Origin: Diadema setosum
Lineage: Eukaryota; Echinodermata; Echinoidea; Diadematoida; Diadematidae
Direction of reading: 5' to 3'
NCBI GenBank assembly: GCA_033980235.1
Contig: CM067067.1
Span: 36,067,200-36,131,199, forward strand
Length of the DNA stretch: 64,000 bases
The translations under genes were made by a program, and so were the position numbers. A model generated the notes under the pieces. That model saw nothing but the letters and a program-made list of their open reading frames with translations, had not been told where the DNA came from and made no database searches. Of this stretch, positions 27,532-38,513 are shown piece after piece. How positions within the stretch are numbered: the stretch's first letter is position 1; every line of letters starts with the position of its first letter.

Positions 27532-28209
27532 AATAATCTGAATCTTTTGATACACGGCTGCCCAGATGGATGAGAATTGTGATGCAGCATAAAGATAGCC
27601 AAATTAGGCCGTATAGTTGGTGAAATGAGTATCAAAATAGGAATGAGTGCATTATTAGCCAAAGTTAGTCATCTCTTGGAATATGCACGATATCATGAAC
27701 AAGAACTGCAAATATGGTTCATTTTACTTGCCTTCTCATATTCGTGTGGCATATCCCTTATGGAACAAACACACGGTCACACGGTCACACGGTCACACAT
27801 TGTTGTTTTATGTGGAAATGTCCCAACTTCACATAATATCGCTGTCTGTCTTTCTGGATACCAGTAAACATTTTCATTCCATTTGATGCATAAAAAGATG
27901 AAAAATGAAACATCAAAGAACAACATAGAATTTATGAAATAGATGTCGTTCATTTTAAAATGGATTGTCCAAGAATACACAATGAGTTTTTCACGAAGAA
28001 AACTTGAGATCCTTTGTGAGTGCTGCCTCGAACATCTCTTACGTAAAATGTTACTCAACGATTAATTTCTCGAGAAAAACACTTTTTCGTGGTTTGGGCC
28101 CAAACTGTATCACGATAACCTCCAATACCAAACCCTTATTCTGTAAATTGAAAACCCTAAAGTAAACGATATTCATAAATTACAATCCGTAATATTCATG
28201 TAGAAATAC

Positions 28210-28470
28210 AACTCGAACACCCTCCAATTCTCATTCCACAACCTGTACAATGTGAACTCCAGCGTCGTGCACGCCTACCCAACTCGACATTCCAAGGACT
28301 ATCGCCTCCGCAATCCCAAGCTTAATAGCTCAAAAGTCAATTAGACACCATGGACCAGATATTTGGAACAATCTTCCTGAGCCAATAAAGGTCACTACTA
28401 AATTTTACTCACTTGAGGCGCTTGTGAAAAAAAAAAAATTATCTGAATACAATAGCGTTTGATACTATTG
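28210..28470 (+). pseudogene. LINE reverse-transcriptase C-terminal relic
   Basis: One frame reads HNLYNVNSSVVHAYPTRHSK then DYRLRNPKLNSSKVN. After a frameshift and stop, another frame reads HHGPDIWNNLPEPIKVTTKF. A Tyr-Pro/Asn-Thr-Arg-His block followed by a G..IWN.LP block is characteristic of the end of CR1/Jockey-like non-LTR reverse transcriptases. It is truncated at the 5' side and ends near an A9 tract at about 28430-28440. Same sense as the host Hox gene. Confidence 0.65.
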
Positions 28471-28689
28471 TACAGGAAAATTATTTTACGTTATTAGCCA
28501 ATGTTACCCCATTAACAGACAGTTTCATAAAGATATTACAGCTCAATGGCAGTTGCATAACTTTCTGCATGAGTCTTTTCCAAATTATACTCGTGATCAC
28601 ATCGAAGCTGATATTGCAAAAATACATATATTACACACAAACACACACGACACACAAATGTCAAATTAACAAAACAGTATTTCACGCCC

Positions 28690-28757
28690 TGCACAACACA
28701 GCACAGCACAGCACGGCACAGCACAGCACAGCACGGCACAGCACAGCACACACAACA
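28690..28757. repeat. 5-nt minisatellite (CACAG/CACGG)
   Basis: About thirteen tandem GCACA-type pentamers with occasional CACGG variants, running into CACACA. Open frames on both strands across it are artefacts. Confidence 0.85.
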
Positions 28758-29423
28758 CTCATCTTTAGCACGTTATAGTAATAGTTTGCTTTAAAAATTA
28801 CATTATTTTGCTTTTTGAAAACATTATCATGATGAAAATTGTTTTGATTCCCCCTTTTTACCTAACAATTATTACGACATTTCTGAGTTAATTATGCGTT
28901 CTATTTTGTAAAAAATGTTCTTTACAGTTATGCAAGCCAAATTTAATTTCGAATTGTACCCCGAGGTCTCGATCCATGTCAAGCAGCTGCTTGTGATCGC
29001 GGTCTCCTGTTTTTTTTTCTTACAATACCATTTAATAGATATACCCAAGTCCCACATAAATTTATTTCACATCCCGTTTTTTCTGTATTTTCCCTTTTCT
29101 CTAAACGCTGGATATCACAATGAATGCTTAATAATCATTAGCTAATTTACTATTGGTATTTTTACGATCTCCTGACTTTCTTTATGCTATATAGTATGTT
29201 ATACGTCTTATGCATCGAATACTGTTATGCTCATAATATATATAAATGTATTTTGAATCAATGTTGTAAAACAGTTTCGTGTCAAAATAATATTATATTC
29301 TCTTGTTATGTGCGATTAAAAAAAAACCCAAAAAACTGACAGAAATAAAACCAACCATCCAACCAAACAATCAAACAATATCTTGCATATTGGGGGAAAC
29401 GTCGAATCCTTCAAGTTAGGTAA

Positions 29424-29448
29424 CACACACACACAAAAAAAAATGTGC

Positions 29449-29479
<31 letters not shown>

Positions 29480-29525
29480 CGCCTGTATGTAAAAAAAAAT
29501 GTATGTACCAAAAAAATGTATGTAT
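29424..29525. repeat. Compound CA, A-run, GT and GC repeat
   Basis: A CACACACA run, then A9, a GTGTGT tract, a GCGCGCGCGC tract, a second A9 and TGTATGTA copies. The two sides are partly complementary and could fold. Confidence 0.8.
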
Positions 29526-30514
29526 GTGCATTTTTCATGTGTTTTGTTTTTATTCTTTTCATTTAACTGTTTATTATCATCAAGTACATCAGAAACTTTT
29601 GCAGTGCAGAAGAATATACATTTAAAGGTTTTGCGCTTTATAAATTGATATGTTATTTTTATTATTATCTTGTCCTTCAGTCACTGGTTTGATTACACCA
29701 TGCAGTTTAAGATTTAAATTATAAATCATAACTTTATTAATAGGCTTAAAGTAATGGCTTAAAGAAAAAATAAAGGCAATGTCTCACACCTAAAACTTCT
29801 AGGAAAAACAAGTAAAAACAACAGCAACAAAAATGAGTTGCTCTTCCATATTTTGTGTTTTAGACTCTGAAATGCATTGGAGCTGAAATGCCACGTTTGT
29901 GACGTAAGAAATGAAATTATTTCATTTTAATCATAAAATCTGCGCGGGGATGGGGAGATAAAAATGTTCTGCCCAAATTTCGCGCAGAGATCTCAAAGGA
30001 AAATTCCAGTTAATAGTTAGTCAATAAAGAAAGTAAAATATATAGATTATAAACAAAATATTGAAATGTCCAGTTTGTCTGTTTGTTTGTTTTCAAAGAC
30101 ATTAATGGCTCAGTCTGAAACTCATGATGTCTGACTGATCATTATTTTGAAGTTCTTCAGCCAGTAATAACATTATGTTTTACACTTTTGCAGCAGGGAT
30201 TTTTTTTTTCAAATTGAAAATTGTGAGATGATGACATCATAAAATCACTCATTTGCCTATTCATGGAAACTATTGAAGAACTGCCGTACAAAAAAAAAGT
30301 TACTCTTTAGCATATCTTTATAACTACCTTATTTTTAGTAAGCCTTTGACAGCATTTCCATTGTTGTATTTGTTAAATATTTGTCTTATTTTATAAGGTT
30401 ACTTCTCGTCACGAATTATCCCTTAAAAACTTTGTATATTCAACCTAACATAATGATATTGCTTGGGAAGATGTAGTTTATGATAGAGATACCAATAGCA
30501 AAGTGCTACGTAAG

Positions 30515-30868
30515 CGCTTGCCTGATTGCCCTGGGGCAAGTGAAAATAAAATCAGGCAAGTGTTTTGGAACATTGAGTAAAAATGCTTGCCAAAATTGGG
30601 CAAGCAAAAAGCTTTGAAGCCACCTGTTTCACCCCCTCCCACAAGCCCACAAAGTCAACCATGCAGAGGCCCATAGATAATGACTCTTTTGTTGTAATGC
30701 AATGCACTTTGATTTATTGTGTTTTATCAAGCCCTTGAATTACAAGTGAATTTGTATATCATTTTCCCATATCTCTGGACTTTCTTTTGAGGACAAGTAG
30801 AAATGCATGTTCGGACAACTGTTTTGGATCAATTTGGAAATCCGCTTGCCCGACCAGGCAAGTGGTAA
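30515..30868. repeat. Dispersed-repeat-like block rich in CTTGCC/GGCAAG
   Basis: Contains seven or more short motifs such as GCTTGCC, GGGCAAG and CAGGCAAGTG in both orientations, clustered at the left (30515-30610) and right (30840-30868) sides. The ends are weakly complementary. This resembles dispersed repeats seen in marine invertebrate genomes, but no exact family is assigned. Confidence 0.45.
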
Positions 30869-31963
30869 AAAAAAAAAAAATAAAATAAGAAGAAGAAGAA
30901 AGAGAGAGAGAGAAAAAAAAAAAGTTATGTAGCACCCAGCTATAGGCCGAAAGTAGGAGACAGGTTGTAAAGTGGACAGGTAAAACGCAAAGACTTCGAG
31001 GTCCAATATTATTGCCAAGAACAATGTGCCAAAACGCCCTCTGCGACTTGAAATGAAAATTCTGTTGCGTAGCTCGTGAAGCGGCTGTGGTTTTTAAATT
31101 CTCATAAACCACCACTACAGTCATAGTATGCGTTTTAATGAACCGTATAATATCATTTAAAGTAGTAAATCAACATTATATAAAATCATCAGACCCAGGT
31201 GGCATATGACACTTTATATCTTCCTAACGTGCTGCTGTGAAGCATCTGTCAATGTTTAGGTTGGGCGGAATTAGAAGCAATAAAAACTGGCGTAATATTT
31301 GTCCCGCCAAACTTTACAGTTTGAACTTTCATCATACGATAGTCACTCCGCACTGAACCCTTACACCCGTAAATACCTTTCTTCTTCTTCAATGGAATGA
31401 GATCAATTGCATGTTGCAAGCGATAGCAACTTGCGATCAGATTACATACGGCGGCTTGCATCGTTTAAAGTCTATGCCCTGGGTATCTATGCATGTTTAG
31501 CAGTCAACCTGGAAAACGCAAAGTCAGCTCAGTAAATTCTTACTCTATCTTTATTTTGTTTACTTGTTTGTTTATCAGTTTAGCGTGACGAAAAAGAGAA
31601 ATCATTTCAATCAGTTATTCATGTCCCATCTTGATATCATGAGTGACTTCGATGTAGTATGTATACATTATTGCAATACATAATAACGCGCTCAGGGAAA
31701 TGATTGACCATTTACATTCAATGGCATCACTGCCGTTATTAATTAAAATGCAATAAGTTCTTGACACCTTTTTATTAAGACGAGCCATGTTTAGCTCTGA
31801 AGAAAGGAAAAAAAGTAAATGGAGAATATCATGGCAACCTGCAGGAAAAAAATAAGGAGGGAAGGGCAACTTCACTAAATAATACAACGTTTTACCTCAT
31901 TTACACTCCATTGATATCAAATGCAATGTCTGATGAGTATGTCATAAGAAGAAAAACCAAAAA

Positions 31964-31998
31964 GAAGAGAGAGAGAGAGAGAGAGGGGGGGGGGGGGG
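31964..31998. repeat. GA repeat running into a G12 run
   Basis: About eleven GA units directly followed by about twelve G. Intron DNA, no gene. A T27 homopolymer follows at about 32321-32347. Confidence 0.9.
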
Positions 31999-32999
31999 TT
32001 CTCTATTCGCGTTTAACACCGATCCACATGGTTGTTCTTTTTGGAGATCACGAACACATTTGATTTTTTTTTTTCGAGCTTCTGTTACACTACGATTTGA
32101 AAATCCAGAGGATGCCTTGAAAATACCAGTCAATTTTATAAATATAATGGTTGTATTATACATAACTGTTATAATATTGACACTTAAATTTCTTATCGTC
32201 TTGCTTTTAGAATTCACTTTATAATGACTGCGTCAAGGAAAATATAATTTTGCAAGTTTAATGTTGATTCCACAAATGAAGAGCTTACTTCCAAAAGGCG
32301 CTAAATCCATGATTTTCAATAGATTTTTTTTTTTTTTTTTTTTTTTTGGATTTGCTGGGCTCTGAGTGATCACTAAGATTTGGAAAATCTTCTCAAATTT
32401 GAATTATCCAAAGAGAATTCCAATCAATTCATGAAAAATATCTGGTCATGAGTCTCTCTCCCTTTAGTACAGTACTTGCATTGAACAATTTTCTAGTTTT
32501 AATAAACTCTGTAGATCCGCGAATGTCAACAGTGTCATCAGCCACATGTGCACTATTAGTTAGCGTCAGCAAAATTTAAGGCAAATCAGCCCTTTTTCGC
32601 AATAATGTTTCATCAAATGTGGTGTCTACTCCACAAGTCGGACTTTTAGTCTGTAAAACTATTATGAGATGCTTTCACAAAGTGAAAAAAGGCATGTGAT
32701 ACAAATATTTATTCTGTACCTTCTTAACCTCTATCAAAAACGATTTAAAGTATCGCCAACATACCTGCAACACAGTTCAGACAAAATCATATCTATAATC
32801 ATCACAAAAACTTCGAACAGGTTATCATTTCCACTTTAACTTATCTATCCCAAGCCATAAAATACTCGTTTGAAGACTTGACGTTTTACCGGTAAACATT
32901 TATGAAGATTAATGGACGTTGGCTATCGCTTTATGATTTCATAATCGTTATGTACATCATGATGTGCCTCGATCTAGTGTGTATCACGCCTTTGTAGAT

Positions 33000-33980
33000 G
33001 TATACGGTAGCAATACCGTTGTACACGTAGAAACTATGGCATGAAGGAGTTGTCCACAGTGCTGGCCCCGACGGACAATGTTTTCTTTCTGTTTTCCTGT
33101 GTTAAAATGCTACGACATCCGCTAGAGAAACAGCGTGGAGATGCTACTTTTTCGGTTGAGTGTGGCAAAAGAGATTACGCACGTAATGTAGGATGACGCG
33201 TAGAAACACACGGACAGAACGAGGAATGAAAAGGCCCGGGCGGCAATAATTACTTGCGACAGGGGTATTGCCGAATACGTACCCGGTAAGCTAATTGGGA
33301 GGCGGTGGGTAAATTCAAGGGCGTGTTGGCTAGACACTAGAGGAAGTAGGCAGGGGAGGGGAGTGTAAGTACATTTATCCAATTACGCCGAATTTCGTGT
33401 GACAGCTATTAGAGCAGAGGTGACCCAATTGATTTCCGTGATGGGATTCACGTCTGCGCGTTTACACTGCCCTTAGGTTCCCATCCCGTTTATCTGCGCA
33501 CTTTTAGTAGCCCGGAAGTCACGTGACCTCGACTGTCATATAAGATTTTGCAAAAGTGTAGATGAGAAACTGCTCTCCATGTGAAAATGAGAATGTCACC
33601 GTTATTGTTTTATACAGTCATGCAGCCTATTAGCTTTTTGACATGCGCCCTCTATGTTTCACTTTATACATATTTATCATGAAGTAGGATCGATAGTGTA
33701 TGGCCCCCGGTAGCAAGGGCCTAAAGTGAACTTCGACGGCCTGATAGGTTCTAAATGCAGTGGAAATCGCATAATTGCAATATCTAATACTACGGACAGG
33801 ATTAGCTTTGACAATACGTTTCCCAATACCAATGACCGACAGGTCATTCATCTGTTACTGTCCAAAAGTTGTTAGTGGAAATCACGAGAGAACGTTTGCC
33901 AAGCCAAGTTCAATCAACACGCCTCCATGTCTTGCCATGTGGGCACGTCTTGAGGTCCTATCTGCGTGACTAACCTGATG
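33000..33980. promoter_or_regulatory. GC-richer, repeat-free intron patch (candidate regulatory block)
   Basis: Unlike its AT-rich surroundings, this block has no microsatellite or transposon arm and contains more CpG. It includes recognisable short factor-type sites such as a CACGTG E-box (about 33521) and GTTTAC/TTATCT (Fox- and GATA-like) motifs. Such motifs occur by chance; the only support for a regulatory role is composition plus location 2 kb before the homeobox exon. Confidence 0.2.
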
Positions 33981-34489
33981 GGATATTCTGACCGCAGTCT
34001 GCACTAGAAGGCAGTGGTTAACCTTTTTCAAATCATTCTATCGGCCTCGCATTGCAATGGGATAGAATTTTTCCACGTATTTCAGCAGCTCTTTATTTAA
34101 ATGTGGTTGAAACACGTGTTTTCTGCATTCCTGGCATTCCCCACTAGCCCTAGTCATTCGTCTTAAAACAAGAAAGAAAGATGATAACACATAATTTTTA
34201 CATCAAGTTGTTGTGTGTGTGTTTTTTTTTATCACAAGGGGTCAAATATTTTCTGTCATGTTTTATTTTTTTTTAGACATCAATTTTATGTATATGTTGT
34301 TTATTTATTTATTTATTTGGTTATTTATTTGTAATTTAAATGTTTATTAATTCATTTTTTACAACATTGGACTTATTGAACATGTGTGTCTTTCAATACA
34401 TGGCGTGGTGTTTCCCCGATCGACAATTAAATACTGTATAGATATGTTTCTTAATCTTATTTGGTTTGGGTCAATGCAGTTTTTGGCAT

Positions 34490-34508
34490 GGGGGGGGGGG
34501 GGGGGGGG
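34490..34508. repeat. G19 homopolymer
   Basis: Uninterrupted run of 19 G within the intron, about 1.1 kb before the homeobox exon. Length could be affected by sequencing error. Confidence 0.85.
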
Positions 34509-35601
34509 CTGTAACATTATCTGCACTTTCCAAGTTAAGTGTAAAATGCGATTAAACTCCCACATTACAATGTTTCGATTCAATACGTGAGCAATGGGTA
34601 AACTAACCACTCCTCAAGGAACCTTTGATTAGGTAATAACTTTTTCCAGTTTCCTTAACATTTACGAGAAAAACGCTGCTACTCAAAGAAAGAAACAAAA
34701 GTAAAGTAAAGCAAAGCAAAGCAAAACAGAACAAAGCAAAACTCACAGAAGGAAAAAACGTAATGGTATCCGAAGAAGAATGTATATTGTTTTATCATTA
34801 TAAGACATCAAAAGTGTTCAACATTGACTTTCTGTCTTCTACGATGTCATATTGTATACTTTCGTCGGAAATGAAATAAAATGAAATGAACGGATGTGTG
34901 TGTGCGTGAGGGGTAGGGCTAGAAATGTTGTTCTCCCTATTCATATTTTTACCGGTACATAGCAACCGTTATCGTAGTAGTGGTGATATTAGTAACAGCT
35001 ATAATGAGTATTGTTGTTGTAACTAATGTGCATTATAGTACTTCAGTTTATCTATGTCATTCCCATTATTATCAATGTCACCCACGTTTATAATCTGGCA
35101 TAATTGTTCTGCAATTTCTGCTTCCTCTGATGAATTTTAATGGCTGTTTTGATAAAATATTATTTGGTTCTCATTCATTATTAGATAATCAAACGGTGAA
35201 AGGAAATGCGGGTAGAAATAATAAGAATAAGAAGAATAAGAATGAAAAAAAAAAAGCTGCCTCTTGATACATTATTGTTGATCATGGAATGACAGATCTT
35301 GTTACCTTGTCTCTCATGCTTCAGTGCCATGTATTAGAAAATGTTTTTGAAGGATGCTGATATTGCATTCCACAACATTGAATCATTTGATCTCTCAGAA
35401 TGCCATTAAGATGTACAATGCTCGATCTCGTCTTTCAACAGTACATTGCTTGCGCACGTGGATAGTAAATTTAGGCGGAGAGTATGTTAAGTAGAACGGA
35501 GGTTATAAACATTATTTTGAGGACATATAACATTCGCCTCTTGTTCAGTGCGTTCCATCCCTTCATGGTCCATCTGTTTCCTTGGTTACTATCACATGTA
35601 G

Positions 35602-36104
35602 ATCATGGCGGCACCCAGCAGACGGTTTCAGCCTCGTACACATGGATGGCACCACCGCCGAACGTGCGCACGCGCAAAAAGCGGAAGCCGTATACCAAGT
35701 ACCAGACGTTCGAGCTGGAGAAAGAGTTCCTCTACAACATGTACCTCACGCGGGACCGCCGTACGCACATCTCCCGCACCCTGAGTCTCACCGAACGTCA
35801 GGTCAAGATCTGGTTCCAGAACCGCCGCATGAAGCTCAAGAAGATGCGGGCGCGGGAGGAGACGGAACGCAAACACTCGCACCACGGCGACGCCAAGCCC
35901 GGTCTCGGCAGCAGCGCTGGCGGCGTCGGCGGAGTCGGGGCCGATCACCACCAGCATCCGGCGAGTTGTGGCGTCGCCGATTTAATACACAAGCCGAGTG
36001 CACTGCACCACGGCTATGGTGGCATACACGAGACTAATCCACTGGCTGAATTGCAGCAACAGGGACTACCCATAGTTCAACATCACATCGTAGCCAGCAT
36101 CTGA
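35602..36104 (+). CDS. Hox11/13: Posterior Hox protein (Hox11/13 type), coding exon 2 with homeobox
   Basis: Encodes residues 173-339. The homeodomain is at residues 196-255 (35670-35849). It starts [20 protein letters not shown], has the helix-2 segment [15 protein letters not shown], and ends in recognition helix [13 protein letters not shown] with the invariant Trp48, Phe49, Gln50, Asn51 and Arg53. PYTKYQ and NMYLTRDRR are Abd-B-class signatures, and [20 protein letters not shown] points to the echinoderm Hox11/13 group rather than Hox9/10. Trp187 in SYTWMAPP sits nine residues before the homeodomain, where Hox9/10 proteins have their PBC-contact Trp. After the homeodomain comes a basic/acidic [13 protein letters not shown] segment, a Gly/Val-rich stretch and the C-terminus HHIVASI. 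The stop is TGA at 36102-36104. The reading frame stays open 118 nt upstream of the acceptor. Confidence 0.95.
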
Positions 36105-38469
36105 GTTGGAGTTACCAACCACCGAGTATAGAATCAACACGGACCAGACCTGTCGCACCCAAGATATTTATGTATCGCGATAATCTAGAATGGGAACGGG
36201 TGCATTCATTTAGAATTTTGCATTGCTCTTGTGGAAAAAAGAAAGAAAGAAAGACACCAAGTTTTCAATCATGAAAAGGCTTCTTCATTCCGAATACAAT
36301 GATGCTCATTTACATTTTCCTGCCTCTACACTCTCCTTTACATTCTCACTTCTAAAAAGAGATGGAGTGATTTCGTTTTCCTATCTTCCCCTTTTTGTTA
36401 AAAAAAGGTATCAATTTCAACCTCTTACTCGACTCCAATGTCTCAAAATACACTTCGATATTAGATGCATTGAGAGATTTTAAAAGACAATCAATTCAGG
36501 CGGGCTGATAATTTCATCAGTTTATAGGAACAGCAGGTTTCTGTTACTGGATTATTTCATGCTGGGTTTTCAGGTTATTTGAACTTTGCATTACGTAAAC
36601 ATGCCGAGATATGTGGTATTATTTTGTTATGGTGATTATGGTAGTACATTGTATATGATACTGGAGATTCCGCATCAGAGGAAGTTGATAAAACAATGAG
36701 TGCAGATTCTGGAAAGAAAAAAAAAACAACAACAACTATAGTTTGAATGAAATTAGGAATATCAGGAGAGAGCTCGATTACAGTTTGAGAGGACAGGCAG
36801 ACTTTCCGATGAATTATTTCATCATAAGTGTTAGAATGTCTAAAGGTCGGTCCAATAGGGACCTCGGTAAAGTTTTCTTCTGCTCTTCGCATGGTGACTG
36901 TACGTGACAGGGGCGACGTACAACTCTTAACTATATAGATGTGTGTATACAGAAATGGTTAGACTGTGATCGCTCAGAGATTTCCGTCAAAACAAACAAA
37001 AAACAAAACAAATCAAACAAGAGCAAAATTGTATCAATTCATTTTTTCTCCTTTGTATGATGGACGATGTGCATGTAAAAACATCACTGACAAAGACCTC
37101 ATTCCAATCAAACTCATCGAGACAGCACACCTGTGTTCGGGAAACTGAATACTTACATGTCAAATCATCATAAAATGTCAATGTAGACACGTGACCAAGG
37201 GAAGTATTGAACATCGTATTTGGTGACTCGCCTGTATTCCGAGCAAACTTGCCAATGCTCATTCTGTACCCACAGAAGTCTGCTTAGCTCACAGAATCGC
37301 ATATTTTTGCCCCTCTAGGTACATCATCTTACAAATAATCAATTATACAATAATGAAGAAGAGATAACATCGACAGGTGCAGTTAAAAGGTTGCCTCATG
37401 GAGACATTGATACAGTACTGATGGCGTTCTTTGTATAACATAAGTGTTATAATGCTGTCATTAAATTGACACGGGCAAACACTGTAGTTAATTTCTTAAA
37501 TAGGCTTAAGAGTGACTATCATAACAATATCACATCCAGTAAAAAAAAAAATCCAGTATTTGTTGTTTGTTTGTTTTTTTGTTATTTTGGGGGTTTTGTT
37601 TCATATTTAAGAATGTGAAGGGGAAACACTATCACACTGAGAGAGGTTAAATTTGATTGATTTGGTTGGGGATAATGACAATTTCTTTCTCCATACATTA
37701 TACAGTTGTTTTTTCGTTTTTCCTATTGTACCACAGCAAAGGAAGACCAAGTCAAAGTCAAAATAACCTTATACAAACAACATGATTTTGTCTAAAGATG
37801 GACGCCCATACCTGGGAATGGAACAAGCAAAGGAATGAACAATTAAACATTCAACAATCTAAGGAATTCAAAACAAACACAGTGATGTATAATCTAAACG
37901 TCATAGCTGCATTAATTTTCAATAACTCATGGACGCTCACATTGTGCGCACACACCCATACACAAATACTGATATTATGCTTAAAGAATACATTAGTAAA
38001 CAAAAAAAATATAATTCATTATGGTATAATCTATTCTTTTGACAAATACAAATTCCCAGAAGCTACCACACACTTTTCTAAATTCATTTTACAACATTGT
38101 ATAGGGAATATAGCGAAAAGTCAGATGCACAGAAAAGAAAAATGGTAAAAAGAGGGTGGTGGGACATACTGTGGAGAGTTTCAGGATATAAAGGTTTATA
38201 TTGCCTACGAGAACCTCGTTGGTCCTGTATAAAGCCTATGGACCTTTGTGAATTCAGGAGGGAAGAACCTATGAAAAATCATCAATGCAGTAATTGAACA
38301 ACAAAGTTGGTCTGATCATGTCAATGGTATTAAGACGATGGTTGTAAGACATGCGAATAGCCTATGGCACAAATTGACCATTGCAGTGTGGTGTACAATG
38401 ATGAAACGGTGACAAAGTTTGGCCATTGTCTGTAGAGGTATTTGGTAGTATATGTTTTTGATATATTTA

Positions 38470-38513
<44 letters not shown>

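Larger units (their letters stand above)
14647..35601 (+). other. Hox intron 1 (20,955 nt)
   Basis: Bounded by CAG/GTAATA at the donor and a pyrimidine-rich tract ending CACATGTAG at the acceptor; both sides leave phase 1, giving a GAT (Asp) codon at the junction. A second, weaker phase-compatible acceptor (GGTTTCAG ending at 35630) would drop 10 residues. Repeats inside include a half MITE (21640-21830), a family B MITE (23782-24194), a LINE relic (28210-28470), a CTTGCC-rich repeat (30515-30868) and a G19 run (34490-34508). Long gaps between these, such as 14700-17100 and 18000-20250, contain no recognisable gene. Large introns are known sites of Hox cis-regulatory modules, but none can be proven here. 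Confidence 0.85.

Noticed and set aside
35582..36037. 151-codon plus-strand frame overlapping the homeobox exon
   Set aside because: Out of frame with the homeodomain; an unbroken homeodomain in the other frame is decisive.
38316..38513. Arg-Glu repeat frame on the minus strand
   Set aside because: Encoded by the CT microsatellite.
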